A stretch of DNA of 64,000 bases, taken from NCBI GenBank assembly GCA_015680685.1, contig MNCI01015542.1, positions 247,445-311,444 of the forward strand, given 5' to 3'. Under the pieces are notes generated by a model, which saw only the letters and a program-made list of their open reading frames with translations, searched no databases and was not told the origin of the DNA. The position numbers and the translations under genes are program-made. Position 1 is the stretch's first letter. Each line of letters begins with the position of its first letter. This stretch comes from Gnetum montanum (lineage: Eukaryota; Streptophyta; Gnetopsida; Gnetales; Gnetaceae). Positions 35,896 to 47,272 of the stretch are shown here, one piece after another.

Positions 35896-37110
35896 TGACT
35901 GAGTTGGAAGGATGAGATCTAAAATAATGAGCAAGGTTTCCCACCTACAGAGGTAGCATATTTTCTAGCTATCCTAAACTCATGGAAAGGTTTTGTTTGT
36001 TGCATGTTGACTAACAATCTCTTATCTGGGCTCTTAGGTTTATATATGGTTATGGCCCCTAAAGGAAAAGTTGCATAGATAATGTAAGTCCTTCCCATAG
36101 TGTTTGAAATTTGGTACATTGTGACACATGTGTGGAGTTCCAGTAGAGAACCTTATCTCCTGGCTGATACTTAACTTTCCTAATTTTCAGGTCATGATGT
36201 TGTTCATTAAATGCCTTGTGCAACTCATTAGATGATAGAGTAGCTAGTTAGTTCTCATCTAGCAAGTTAAGAGTCATCAATCTTTGTTTTTGTGCTAGAT
36301 CAAGGTCAAGGTTGAGGTTACATGCTACAGCTAGTGTAGGGAGCTTAGTTTGGATAGGGAGCATTGGAAGTTTTCCATACACTAACTCGTAGGGAGAGTA
36401 GCCAATAGGGAGTTTCCATGTGGAGTGGTATGCCCAAAGAGCATCATTTAGTTTAGTACTCTAGTCTCACCTACACTTGCTAATAGTTTTGGTCAGTATC
36501 TTAGTAATCTCCCTATTGGTGACCTCGGCTTGACCGTTTGCTTGGGGGTGGTATGGTGTAATCAATTTGTGCTCAACTACTAAGCGTTGCATTAACTTCT
36601 AAAAAGTTTGACCTGTGAAGTGTGTACCGTTGTCTAAGATAAGTGCATGTGGCACACCAAACCTATTGATGACTTGTTGTTAAAAAAATTGTGCAGCTGT
36701 AGATGATGTACAATCTTTAACAGTAGCTACTTCAACCCATTTTGTTAAGTAGTCTATGGAAACTATGATGTAAGCTTTTCCATTGGACATTAGTGTAATG
36801 GGCCCCATGAAATGAATTCCCCAAATGTTGAAGGATTCTAATGATTGAATCCATTTTTGTAGATCCTCCATTCTAGCAGTCATTCCCCCATCACGTTGAT
36901 AGCACTCACACGATTAGATAAATTAATGGGTGTCCTAGAACAAGGTAGACCAATAATACCCTACGAGCAAGATCTTGATGATCCTTCATCTTCTAGCATA
37001 ATGACCCCCACAAGGGCCCTCATGAGCATCTTGGAGAACTCTTAATTGATCTCTATCAAGAACACACCATCGAACCAAGCCATTACGACATACTTTGTAA
37101 AGTTGTCCAT
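35896..37110 (-). pseudogene. Element D integrase (Athila-like), decayed
   Basis: N-terminal zinc region near 37,070-36,900 (LQDAHEGPCGGHYAR, SCECYQRDGG). Core WIQSLESFNIWGIHFMGPIT (first catalytic Asp replaced by His), IVSIDYLTKWVEVATVKDC, VPHALILDNGTHF (second Asp kept, near 36,630) and the TPYHPQANGQAEVTNREI block (near 36,530, Glu kept). C-terminal part YIIYATFPLGAITIYKPKSP...RLLVNMQQTKPFHEF (36,119-35,919), ending in the shared SHGGDGHL motif. Interrupting stops remain. Confidence 0.85.
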
Positions 37111-37183
37111 TGATCTCCATAAAGTGCTTGGCTCTATGAAGAAACTATTTTTTCTTCTTAAGGTCTCACTCCTATGGTATTTG

Positions 37184-37674
37184 TTAGGTAAGGAGATAGG
37201 TAAGAATGCTACTGTACCAATTTGTCTCTATGGGTGATTGGTTGTTCACTACACTAGTAAAGAGGAACTTGTCAAGGAAATGATCGAAAATTGAATACTC
37301 ATCCTCTTTGCTATCCCAGCGCAACCGAGATAAATGATCAGCAACTACATTCTTAGTGCCTTTATGATTGATCATTGTTAAATCAAAATCTTGTAGGATT
37401 ACCAGCCATCATATAATACGGGGCCTTACCATTATCTTATTCATGAGGAATCAGATTGCACTATGATTTGTGTGTATGAATACTTTGTACCCAATACATA
37501 GTGTCTAAATTTCTCTAGTGCAAACACTACAACCATAAATTCTTTTTCTGTAGTAGTGTAGTTAAGTTGTGCACTAACTATACTTTTACTTGCACAGTTG
37601 ATGTAGTAAGGGAATTTCTGGTCATCTAACTGTGTAAGCACAACTCCTAATGCATAGTTGGACCTGTCATTCAT
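37184..37674 (-). pseudogene. Element D RNase H, decayed
   Basis: NDRSNYALGVVLTQ, FPYYINCASKSIVSAQLNYTT followed by TEKEFMVVVFALEKFRHYVLG, and TKNVVADHLSRL match the classical gypsy RNase H plus tether. DHLSRL is typical of Athila and related lineages. At least one stop and one gap separate the blocks. Confidence 0.85.
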
Positions 37675-37761
37675 AACATGGAATGGTTTGGACCAGTCAA
37701 GAGCTTGTAGAATGGGTGTTTCTACAAGCTTCTATTTCAAATTTTGGAAAGCTAGTTCACA

Positions 37762-38800
37762 TTACCTGGACCACTTGAAGGGTATGTCCTTTTTCATTAA
37801 CTCTACCAATGGTTTGGCAATCTTTGAAAAGTTCTCTATGAATCTCCTATAGTAGCTAGTGTGTCCAAGGAATGATTGAATGTCTTTGACAGTTTTCGGT
37901 TGATGGGTAATTCCTTGGATGAATTTAATTTTCTTAGGGTCTACCTCTATCCTTGCATGTGAGATTTTATGCCCAAGTACTACACCTTCTTGAACCATCA
38001 AATGGCTTTTTTTCTAGTTAAGCCTCAAATTAGTTTCTACACATATTTTCAACACTTTCTCTAATCGATCCAAGTCTTGATCAAAACTTGCTCCATAAGT
38101 AGAGAACTTATCCATAAAGACTTCCACACCATTTCCTATCTGCTGCTAGAATATGCTTAGAACTAAGCATTGAAATGTTGCAGGGGCATTGCACAAGCCA
38201 AACGACATTTGTTTGTATGCAAACGTTTCCTAAGAACTGGTGAACATAGTTTTGGCTTCGTCTTCTAGGGCTATTTGTATTTGGTTGTATCCACTATATC
38301 CATCCAAAAAACTATAATAGGGATGCCCTGTGATTGTATCTAAGACTTGGTCAAAAATGACAACGGAAAGTGATCCTTGAATGTTTCCATGTTTAATAGC
38401 CTAAAATCTATGCACACCCTCCATTTGCCTCACTTTTTAGGCATGATTACTAAGGGACTAACCCATTCACTATCAACAATGGGGTATATGAACCCAGCCT
38501 TTAGAAGCTGTTCAATTTCTTCTTTTACTACTTGCTTCAACTTTGAGTTCAATCACCTTTGTGGTTGTTTTCAAGGCTTCATGGAGGAGTTAGTGTAAAT
38601 CCTATGCTGGCATATCCTAGGATCTACTCTAGTTAATTCCGGATATAACCAGGCAAAGGCTTTTGACCACTTGTTTATTACCTTTAGAAAACTTTCTTTT
38701 TGTTGAGGAGCAAGTCTTGCATTAATGATCACTGATTTTTCCTTCTTAAGGAACGTGTATTCCATACCAGTGGGCAATGGTTTTAACTCTAGGGGCTCTT
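37762..38800 (-). pseudogene. Element D reverse transcriptase (Athila-like), decayed
   Basis: The pre-RT block LAPQQKESFLKVINKWSKAF (38,700-38,640) is followed by palm remnants. The catalytic box reads VFMDKF: lysine (codon at 38,107-38,109) replaces the second Asp of the expected FMDD. The C-terminal part VQEGVVLGHKISHARIEVDP followed by KKIKFI, DIQSFLGHTSYYRRFIENFS and KIAKPLVELMKKDIPF (38,001-37,762) is a close match to the Athila-lineage wording. Confidence 0.88.
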
Positions 38801-38984
38801 GTTTAAATTTCTTAGGAATTTCCAGCTTCCCCCAGTTGCTTTTTTAAGTTAGGATTGGGAAGTTGGTGGTGGACTTGCTCTAATACGTCTATGCTATCTA
38901 TGTAAGTGCAATTCAAACCCTTAGTTAGTTCCATGCATATAAGTAAGTTGCTTTCTTGATCAGCTATCAGCCACTAGGTGTCTT

Positions 38985-39745
38985 CTTGTCATGTGGCTAC
39001 TGCATACAGGCACCTTTGTATATTGATCGTTTGTACACACTGATTGCATGTAGGCAATGTTAAACTTTGCACAACCCATGATCTTTGCACGCAATCACAC
39101 CCTGTGTCATTGTATGCAATGCATGGAACCTTCTTCTTCTCGATCTTTCTGAAAGTATTTTCCTTAGATATTTCTAGGGAAAGATCATGGATTCCTAGGC
39201 ATGCATCGATAGTGCTTAGCCATGCCTTTCCCATTATGATTGGGAAGTTCTCCTTACTATTGTTCACTTGAATCACCAGGAAGTCAGCTGGATACGACCA
39301 TCAACAAATAGTGGTAACAATGTCCTCCACTAATCCCAAGGAAACAGTGATGGACTGGTTGGCCAACTCTAAACAAACATTGCTCTTTTTTAACGAAGGT
39401 AGGTTCTAGGCCTTATACATTTCTTAGGATATTAGGTTGACACCGGAACCTGAATCTAAAAAAGCTTTGCATGGCTCATTCCTAGTGATTTGTAGATATA
39501 TTAGGGGACTCTCAGGATCAAAGAATTTCCTGGGAAGGTGGCCATATTTGATCCAATCATTAATGACATGTGTTAACATGACCATATGCGTTGAATGCGG
39601 TGTTAAGTTTGAAGGGGGATTTGAAGCTTTATTTGATACAGAGACATCCAAAGACTCAACCGCTTGGGGTTGCAAAGGCTTGGTTGGACTATTGGTTCTG
39701 AAGAAATATCTTTTCTTCATATGGTTGTCAAAACCAATAGTATGT
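38985..39745 (-). pseudogene. Element D protease, decayed
   Basis: PCKAFLDSGSGVNLIS (about 39,470-39,424) carries an intact D-S-G active site. NFPIIMGKAWLSTIDACLGI (about 39,250-39,190) matches the LGRxWLS motif, followed by the family-specific KIEKKKVPCIAYND block. There is a break between the two halves near 39,300-39,420. The N-terminal linker is proline-rich. Confidence 0.8.
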
Positions 39746-42104
39746 TGAGAATTAATAGCCCTTGTGGCATTACGTTGCTATGGCTAAGTAGGGAGTTCAC
39801 CTTGCATTGCTGAAGCAGGTGGTAATGGAGCTATTGGTGGGAGAGATGTGCCCGAATTTGAAGGATGGTACACCTGTGGAATATCGCCCCTAGGAGAGGG
39901 AGTCCTATAGTACTCACAAGTTTAGTAGTAATGTTGGGGTGTAACACGATCAACAAAGTCACATGGAGAAATTGGATGTTGCACATAATATCCATATGGG
40001 TAAGGATATTGTTGCCTTGGTGATGGCATTCCCCATGATTGTGCGTGCTACCACTGTTGATGTTGCTTAATTGGTTATGGTGGAGTTCCACTTGGATAAT
40101 ATGTGAAAGGTTGGTGGAACTACCTTGGGTTACCTTGGGGATAAGGTAACCGTCGGGATGTTTGCCTTTTGTTTAAATGTGCATTGAGTGCATACACCCC
40201 AGACTCTTGCAGATGTGAGATCACAAGGCAACATCCCTTAGGATGGTCATATTGACATATCTCACATCCACTATCATTGTCTGTATTTGAGCCTACAACC
40301 TCTTCAATAATAGCAACTTTACCCTTACCCTTGTTACGTGCATTTTCTGCTTCTCTTTTTTTTCTTTTGTCACGATCACTACCTCGCTATCTAGACTCCT
40401 CTACTACTTTGAGAACAGTTTGAAACCTACTATCCAAGGAGTTCCACATTTGGTCTACCTTTGTCGATACTTCTGATGCTAACTTTTGGATAGGCAAGGT
40501 TTTCCTATTTACCATCTCTTCGAGTGGTGACTCTTCCTCATCCTCACAAAATCTTACTCCCTTCTTCCCGAGGGAAGGATCTCGGTTATATTCTTCCACA
40601 CTCTCTCTCTTTTGTAGCTCACCTTCTTCCTTAGCAACTTGCTCCAGTAGTCTGTGAATTTGATGGGACCTAAGCTTGGATAACCTTCCTTGGGCATAGG
40701 TCCCAAGGGTTCTTCTCGTTTCATGCCTAATCCCATCTACGAGATGGGGTAGTTAATCCCTCTACGAATAACCATGGCCAAGACAACAATGTAATAGTGC
40801 ATAATAATGACCCATGGCAACCTCCAAAGGTTCATGACTTTCTTGTTTCTATCCTTGGATTTTCTTTCATAGGTTAGACACCCAGAAGTATGTTTGGTAT
40901 TTATCGTTGAATAATTCTAACATAGTACTCCACCTACGAATGAATTCTAGTTCTAAGGACTAGTACCAGCTTTCAACTTCTTTTATTAGTGTCCGTGAAA
41001 ACAACTTAAGTTTTTGCCACTCATTTTCTATGTTTTTCAAGGTACATGCATCATGAAATGCTTGTAAGTGATTTTGAGGATCAACATTATATCCCCCTTC
41101 AAATCGTGGGATGTTATTCATGTCTAAAATCTTGATCCTACTATCTTTTTGGTGCCTGTTTGGAACTCTCACTGCCTCAACTATGTCTAGCATGCTTCGG
41201 GTAGCAAGTAAGGGTTCATCATGATTGTCTCATTCATGGTTTCTATGGTGCCTACGTTGTTCCCTACTCTCCCTTCTTCCATGGCATGATTCCCTAGAGT
41301 GCCCTCATTCTCTATCTTGGCTATTTTGTCTATGACTTCCACTTTGCTTTCCCTTATCCTCATGATCTGCTTCTCTATGGCTACATTTGTACATTGTAGG
41401 AGAGGATGAAGGAGACGATGAAGGTAAAGAAGAAGGAGAACTGCCACCATGATAGTGTCTACTACCTTCTCTTCGGTGGTCTCTACCTTGATTGTGATTG
41501 TGATCAAAATGTCCATCTTTGTCATGTGTCTTTGTTCCTTTTTCGAACACTTTGTGTCCATTGGTATTAGCACTTGGGTTATGAATAGTAGAATGAAGGT
41601 TTTGATACACAACCCCTTGGCCAAAGTCAAGGGGAGGAACATCGTTATGTGGTTGACTGCCTGAGGCAGGTTCATCATCCTTAATTTCACTTGTAATGTG
41701 GGGGCATCCTTAGACCATTTTCCCTTCAAAGAATTATGGTGTCTTTCTTGTTGCAAATCCCCTTGATGTTGTGCCTCTGTGGGACAATAGTCTCTCAAAT
41801 CAGAGTCCTACGCAATGTATTCTACATGTAAGTGTTGCATGCCTATTCATGTGAGAGCATGAAGAAGCATACTTGGGACTGAACAGTTAGGAGGTAACAC
41901 TATGTGACCTTCCATGTCACACCAACATAGTTGTTCATCTTGGTGGAGAATAAAGGTGAAGTTAGGTACATATTCATTGGGATGAATATACACCACACAA
42001 ACCTGTTGAGGGATTAGCGGATCAATGTGATGTGTATCCTGCCGCTGATTACTTCTTGTGGTAGTCCTAGGTGGTGAAGTGCTTTTGTGCAAAGAAGAAG
42101 ACAT
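39746..42104 (-). pseudogene. gag: Element D gag (Athila-like), decayed
   Basis: The start MSSSLHKSTSPP at 42,104 lies about 115 bp after the primer site. It is followed by PNFTFILHQDEQLCWCDMEG (here intact, where C has TGA) and IVLPPNCSVPSMLLHAL, then a His/Ser-rich low-complexity stretch (41,610-41,305). The capsid core follows: NNIPRFEGGYNVDPQNHLQA and TLKNIENEWQKLKLFSRTLI (41,115-40,960). A charged segment (40,600-40,390) and a proline/glutamine-rich segment lead to the protease. Stops and frame changes are present. Confidence 0.82.
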
Positions 42105-42217
42105 CTTGTCTTGGTCAGTGTGCAATGTAATATTATCTTTTCCTTAACCAACCCTAAGGGTTTGTTCCAATGATGTGAATGATTTCCTAAGTTCTACTTA
42201 GTGCACAAACAACTAAG

Positions 42218-42235
42218 TCCCTGGCAATAGTGCCA
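42218..42235 (-). promoter_or_regulatory. Element D primer-binding site
   Basis: Minus-strand TGGCACTATTGCCAGGGA, one base inside the LTR, is the same Athila/Tat-type site as in C and E. Confidence 0.88.
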
Positions 42236-42236
42236 A

Positions 42237-43042
42237 TGATGAGTGATGAGGTACGCCTACACTCAACCATACGAATATGAGCGTTTCATGCACAATCCAG
42301 TCGAATTCCAAGGACTAAGTGCCTATGCTCCTTTGTGAAACAATAATGGGTTGGTTAATTTTTGTCTTCCCAAACTTACTTGTATGTCACCATTGTATGG
42401 TTAAGTAAGCTTGAGGCATATGATTTTTATGGCTTTTATGTGTTTTGTATCCTGCGCTAGTAAGGAGGGGGAGAGAGATAACTAAGTAACTAATCTAATT
42501 TAACTACTCATTAACTAAGTTCTAATTACTCCTAACACTAGTATCCGTTCCCACTTGTCGCACACATCCTAAACTAATGCAACACTACTGGGATTACCAA
42601 ATGATAATCGTCACTAGATTACCAAACGCTACACGCATGCTCGAAGCGGTTGTACTAAGTGTATTTAATTAAGAGAGTATTAGGGTGAGAGAGATCATTA
42701 ATTAACTAGGAAAGCATTAAATAATAATTAACACTAATTAATCTATTCTGTATGCTGCAAGGTTTATCATAAAGTTTATCTTTATTGTCGTACACGAAGA
42801 TTGCTCAGGTACACAATGCTTGAATAAAGATTCATTCACACTATGACTTCTACTGCAGGCACGCAGAAATAATTCTAACTCTGGAGAGAAAAAATGGCAA
42901 GATTTTGGCTAAGGGACTAACTTCTAATGTGGAAACCAAAGGTGCTACCTCTTATTTATAGGCAAGGAGACAGGCCACGACATCAAGTATTCGACATTGC
43001 ATGGTTGATCTGATATCGCCGATGTGATATCGCAGTTCATCA
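42237..43042 (-). repeat. Element D 5' LTR
   Basis: Read on the minus strand it begins TGATGA at 43,042 and ends CTCATCA at 42,237. U3 has GATATCG motifs, then a TATA box (minus strand, about 42,957), and R/U5 with ctttattgtc (plus-strand view, about 42,779). At 806 bp it is shorter than E's 3' LTR. Its outer end is split from its original flank by element E. Confidence 0.88.
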
Positions 43043-43043
43043 C
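43039..43043 (+). repeat. Left target-site duplication of element E (ATCAC)
   Basis: ATCAC directly precedes E's 5' LTR and ATCAC directly follows its 3' LTR (50,233-50,237). The left copy includes the last four bases of D's LTR, so E inserted across the D terminus. Confidence 0.88.
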
Positions 43044-43853
43044 TGATGAGACGCGATATCGCATGCACCACGATATTGCATACGCGATATTGTGACCATC
43101 ACAATATCGCATCCCATGCGATATCACGTACGGGATATCAGGTCGTCCCCTGCAATATCGCGTATGCAATATCGTAGTCCGCTACCAAATCTATAAATAA
43201 GAGGCAGCACTTCCCTCATTTCTCATCCTGGTCTAGAAGTAGGGAAATTCTGGTAGTTTGATCACTCCAAAGATAGATTATTTTCCATGTGCCCGCAGTA
43301 GGAGTCTTAGAGTGAACGGATCTTTATTCGAGCAACATTGTACCTAAACACAAGTTATGTACAGAAATAAAGACGAACTTGATTAGATAAACCTTGCAGT
43401 GCATGGAATAGGATTTTATTTAATTGTTATTTATTGCTTTCCTAGAATGTGGTATGAGTACGAATTGATTACGAGCATCTAAGGATGTGTACAGTTAGTC
43501 AAGGAATTGGCTGCTCATCGCATGTGGTATGAGTACGACTTGATTACGAGCATCTCATGTGACTACTTGGTAACCCAGTGGCATATCTAGGATCTACACT
43601 TGGTAATCCTAGTGGTAGNATCAACCCTTCACCTTGATAACATAGGAGAAAAATCATAAAAGACCATAAAAATCATATACCTTGAACTTACTTAGCCATA
43701 CACCGTGACAACAACAAGTCTGGAAAGACAATGAATGATTAACCCCAAGTGTTCCATGGGGCGTTTAGGCATTTAGTCTGCGGAGTTCGACCAGATCGCG
43801 CGTGCTACGCTCGTTTCGTATGGTTGAGTGTAGGGGTACCTCACCAATCATCA
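43044..43853 (+). repeat. Element E 5' LTR (contains an n at 43,619)
   Basis: It starts TGATGAGACGCG and ends AATCATCA. GATATCGC-type palindromes fill U3 (43,050-43,185); TATA box tataaataa is at 43,192-43,200 and an aataaag signal at 43,366. At 43,619 an n replaces about 250 bp that are present in the 3' copy (from gtagttgtgcacgag to ccttctcaaccc), so the shortness is an assembly artefact. Confidence 0.92.
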
Positions 43854-43854
43854 T

Positions 43855-43872
43855 TGGCACCATTGCCAGGGA
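43855..43872 (+). promoter_or_regulatory. Element E primer-binding site
   Basis: TGGCACCATTGCCAGGGA, one base after the LTR, is the best preserved of the three sites here (Athila/Tat, tRNA-Asp type). Confidence 0.9.
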
Positions 43873-43996
43873 CTAAGTGTTTGTGCACTGAATAAAACAT
43901 AAGGGACATCACTCACATCATTGTGAGCCTTAACAAACCTTCGGGTTAATCAAAAGAGAAAAAATTATATAACGGTAAATTAGCACACCGATAAAA

Positions 43997-46275
43997 ATGC
44001 CTTCTTCTCATAAGAGCAACTCACCACCTAAGGACCATACTAGAGACAATCGGCAACATTAAACACATAACCAAAATCAGCCAAGTCCTAAATAATATAA
44101 GATGACATATACTCATCCTGATGAGTATATTTCCTAATTTTACTTTTATTCTTCATCAGGACAAATAGCTGAGATGGAGAGATTTGCAAGGTAACATTGT
44201 GTTACCCCCAAATCAATCAATCTCTCACATGCTTCTCCGTGCGTTGGCATAGATAGGCATGACTGAACTATATGCTGAATATGTTGCGGAGGACTTTGAC
44301 ATGAGGGATTATTATTCAACAGATGCCCAATGTATGAGGGACTTAAGGCAGGAAAGTCAACATGCACTGTTGAAGGGCAAGGTCCCGCACGTCCTTAGCG
44401 AAATAGAAGATGAGGAACCCCTTATCACAAGTTCTTTAACAAACGATGTTCCCCCTCCTAATGATGGTGAGGAGGTTGGGTATCAGAATCTATGATCAAC
44501 GATACACATCCCTGGTTCTGATGCCCGTGAACACCAACTGTTCACAGAGGGAACAACCACTTATGCTAAGGACGGGCACTTAGATCGTCACCATAATCGT
44601 GGCTGTAGCAGCCGAAGAGAAGGCAAGAAACATCGTCATGGCAATGGTTCCCCTTCTTCTTCTCCTTCTTCATATCACTCACCCTCTCCTTCCACATCTA
44701 GGCACAACCACCATAAACATATAGGTGAGGATAAAAGTAAGAAAGATGAAAGACCTCAATAGGAAAGTCAAGAGAGAGGAAAAGGGCAAGGATGTAGGGA
44801 GAGTAGGGAACAACGAAGACATCACAGGCGTTATGAAAGAGATGATCATGATGAGCCCCTACTCGGAACTTGACGTATGCTTGACATCACGGAGGTAGTT
44901 AGGATTCCCACAAGGCATTTAAAGGATAGTCAGATCAAATGATTAGACATGAACAACATCCCACGATTTGAAGGGGGATATAATGCTGATCCACAAAATC
45001 ATTTACGAGCATTCCACGATGCCTATGCCTTGCAGAATATAGAAAATGAGTGGCAAAAACTTAAGTTATTCCCAAGGACACCCACCAAGGAAGCAAAGAG
45101 CTGGTACCGATCCTTAGAACCGGAAACCATCAGGAGGTGGAGTACGATGCTAGAACTCTTCAACGAAAAGTATCAAATGTACTCTAGAGTGTCCAATTTG
45201 CGTAAGTAGATCCAAGGCTAGAAGCAAGGTATACATGAACCCTTGGATGCTGCCATGGCCCACTATACACATTGTTACATCGTTGCCTGGGCCATGGGTA
45301 TGCTCAGCGAGATCAACTTTGCCACATCATGGATGGGCTAAGGCATGAAACTAGAAGAACCCTTGGAACTTACGCCCAAGCAGGACTCTCACAACTTAGA
45401 GCCCATAAAGTACATAGCTTGTTGGAGCAAGTAGCAAAAGAAGAAGGTGAGCTACAAAAAAGGGAAAGTGTGGAAGAGTACAACTGCAATCCTTCCCTTC
45501 GAAAGAAGGGAGTGAAGTTTTGTGATGAAGAGGATGAGTTAACAATCGAAGAATTGGTAAACTAGAAAACCTTGCCGATCCAAAAATTAATAATAGAAAT
45601 AGTGACTAAGGTAGATGACGTATGGAGTTCCTTAGACTCTAAAATTAAAACTATCTTAAAACTTGTAGAAGAGTCTAAGGTTGAACAAAGTAGTCACAAA
45701 GATAAGAAAAAGTGGGAGATTTAGGCCCTGCACATAACAAGGGTAAGGGAAAAATCACTAACTTTTATGTGGTTGAGGACTCTGACACAGATGATGATGG
45801 TGGATGTAAGATCTTCCACTATGACCATCCTAAGGGATGTTCTCCCATCATCTCACATCTACAAGAGTCTGGGGTGTTTGCACTTAATCCAAGACTCAAC
45901 CAACGGCAAACACCCTGAAGGTTACCTTATCCACAAGGTAACCCAAGGCAGTTCCACGAACCACTAATGTATTATCCAAGTGGAACTCCACCACAACCCA
46001 TCGGACAACATCAATAGTGGCAATAACCATAGTCATGGGGGATGCCATCGCTGAAACATCAGTACCCTTATCGACAGCCTGACCCTTATAGATATTATGT
46101 GTAGCAACCGATTTCTCCAAGTGACTCTATAAGTTACACAACCCCCAACTATCACTACCAGGTTCGGGAGTACTTCAGAAGGACTCCTTCTCCTCCGGGA
46201 GACACTCCATATCCACACCATCCTCCTAATCCATCCTCACCTCTTCCACCATAAGTAGTTCCCATAACACCTCCT
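43997..46275 (+). pseudogene. gag: Element E gag (Athila-like), broken
   Basis: The start ATG at 43,997 (MPSSHKSN...) is followed by N-terminal and His/Ser-rich segments. The capsid core (44,949-45,209) reads MNNIPRFEGGYNADPQNHLR, ALQNIENEWQKLKLFPR, SWYRSLEPETIRRWSTMLEL. It continues after a TAG with LHRCLGHGYAQRDQLCHIMD and LSQLRAHKVHSLLEQVAKEE (45,272-45,565), and a Cys/His segment KIFHYDHPKGCSPIISHL (about 45,810-45,860). At least three frame changes and several stops (mostly TAG) prevent translation. It is better preserved than C. Confidence 0.85.
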
Positions 46276-46284
46276 GCTCCAACA

Positions 46285-47272
46285 ATGCAAGGGAAACTTC
46301 CTCCTCAACCGCAGCAACGTCACGCTGCGAGAGCTGTCAATATTCAATCTGCTGCTGGTTTTGACAACTGTAAAAAGAGAAGACCTTACTTTAGAATCAA
46401 AAGCCCAGACAAACTCTCACAACAAAAAGTAGTTAGGTCCATCTACACTCCTCCATCATCATCTAACACTTCGAAGAACCCTTCAGTCCAACAGAGCGTA
46501 ACGCATATGGTTATGTTAACGCATACCGTAACCGACTGGATTAAGGTAGGCCACTTCCCAGGAAACTAACTGACCCTGGGAGTCCCTTAATCTATTTACA
46601 AATAACCAGGAACAAACCACATTGGGCTCTTCTTGACTCAGGTTCCAGAGTCAACTTAATATCACATGAGATGTAGCATGCCTGGAACCTGTCATAACTT
46701 AAGAAGAACAACATTCAACTAGAGCTGGTAGACTAGTCCATCATCATTCCCTTGGGATTGGTAGAGGACATCATTACCATTATGTGTGGTTGGTCTTACC
46801 GAGCTAATTTCCTAGTGATTGAAGTTAACAACAATGAAGGGGACTTCCCAATTATAATGGGAAGGGCATGGCTAAGCACAGTAAATGCATGTCTTAGGAT
46901 CTTCGATCTTTCCTTGGAAATATCTAAGATAAACATTTGTGTAAAGATCGAGAAGAGGAAAGTTCCATGCATCACATACAGTGATTCATTGGGTGATGAC
47001 ATGGAGGAAATGCCTCCATGTAGCAGATGTGCCCACAAAACTTTGAAACAAAGATGCCTGTATGTAGCAACCACCCAACTAGTAGTAGACATCCCATGGT
47101 TGACAACTACTCGAAGGAGCAGAAAAATGTGCATGGACCGAACTAAGGAAACCCATGCCAACAACGAAGGCATAGATACATTGGAATATGAGCATTGCCA
47201 ACTCCCACCCCTTAATCTAAGATCATCAATTGGGAAAAGTTGGACACTTCTTAGAAATTCAAACAGGCACTC
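46285..47272 (+). pseudogene. Element E protease, broken
   Basis: The linker (46,285-46,569) is followed by an intact active-site segment LLDSGSRVNLISHEM (about 46,625-46,672). Then, in a frame open from 46,752, come NEGDFPIIMGRAWLSTVNAC, ISKINICVKIEKRKVPCITY and a tail reaching the pre-RT region (LPPLNLRSSIGKSWTLLRNS). Upstream stops (near 46,567 and 46,675) separate the pieces. Everything after about 47,272 that should encode RT, RNase H and integrase is missing. Confidence 0.85.

Noticed and set aside
46796-47173. 125-codon minus-strand open frame
   Set aside because: Shadow of the conserved plus-strand protease block of element E.
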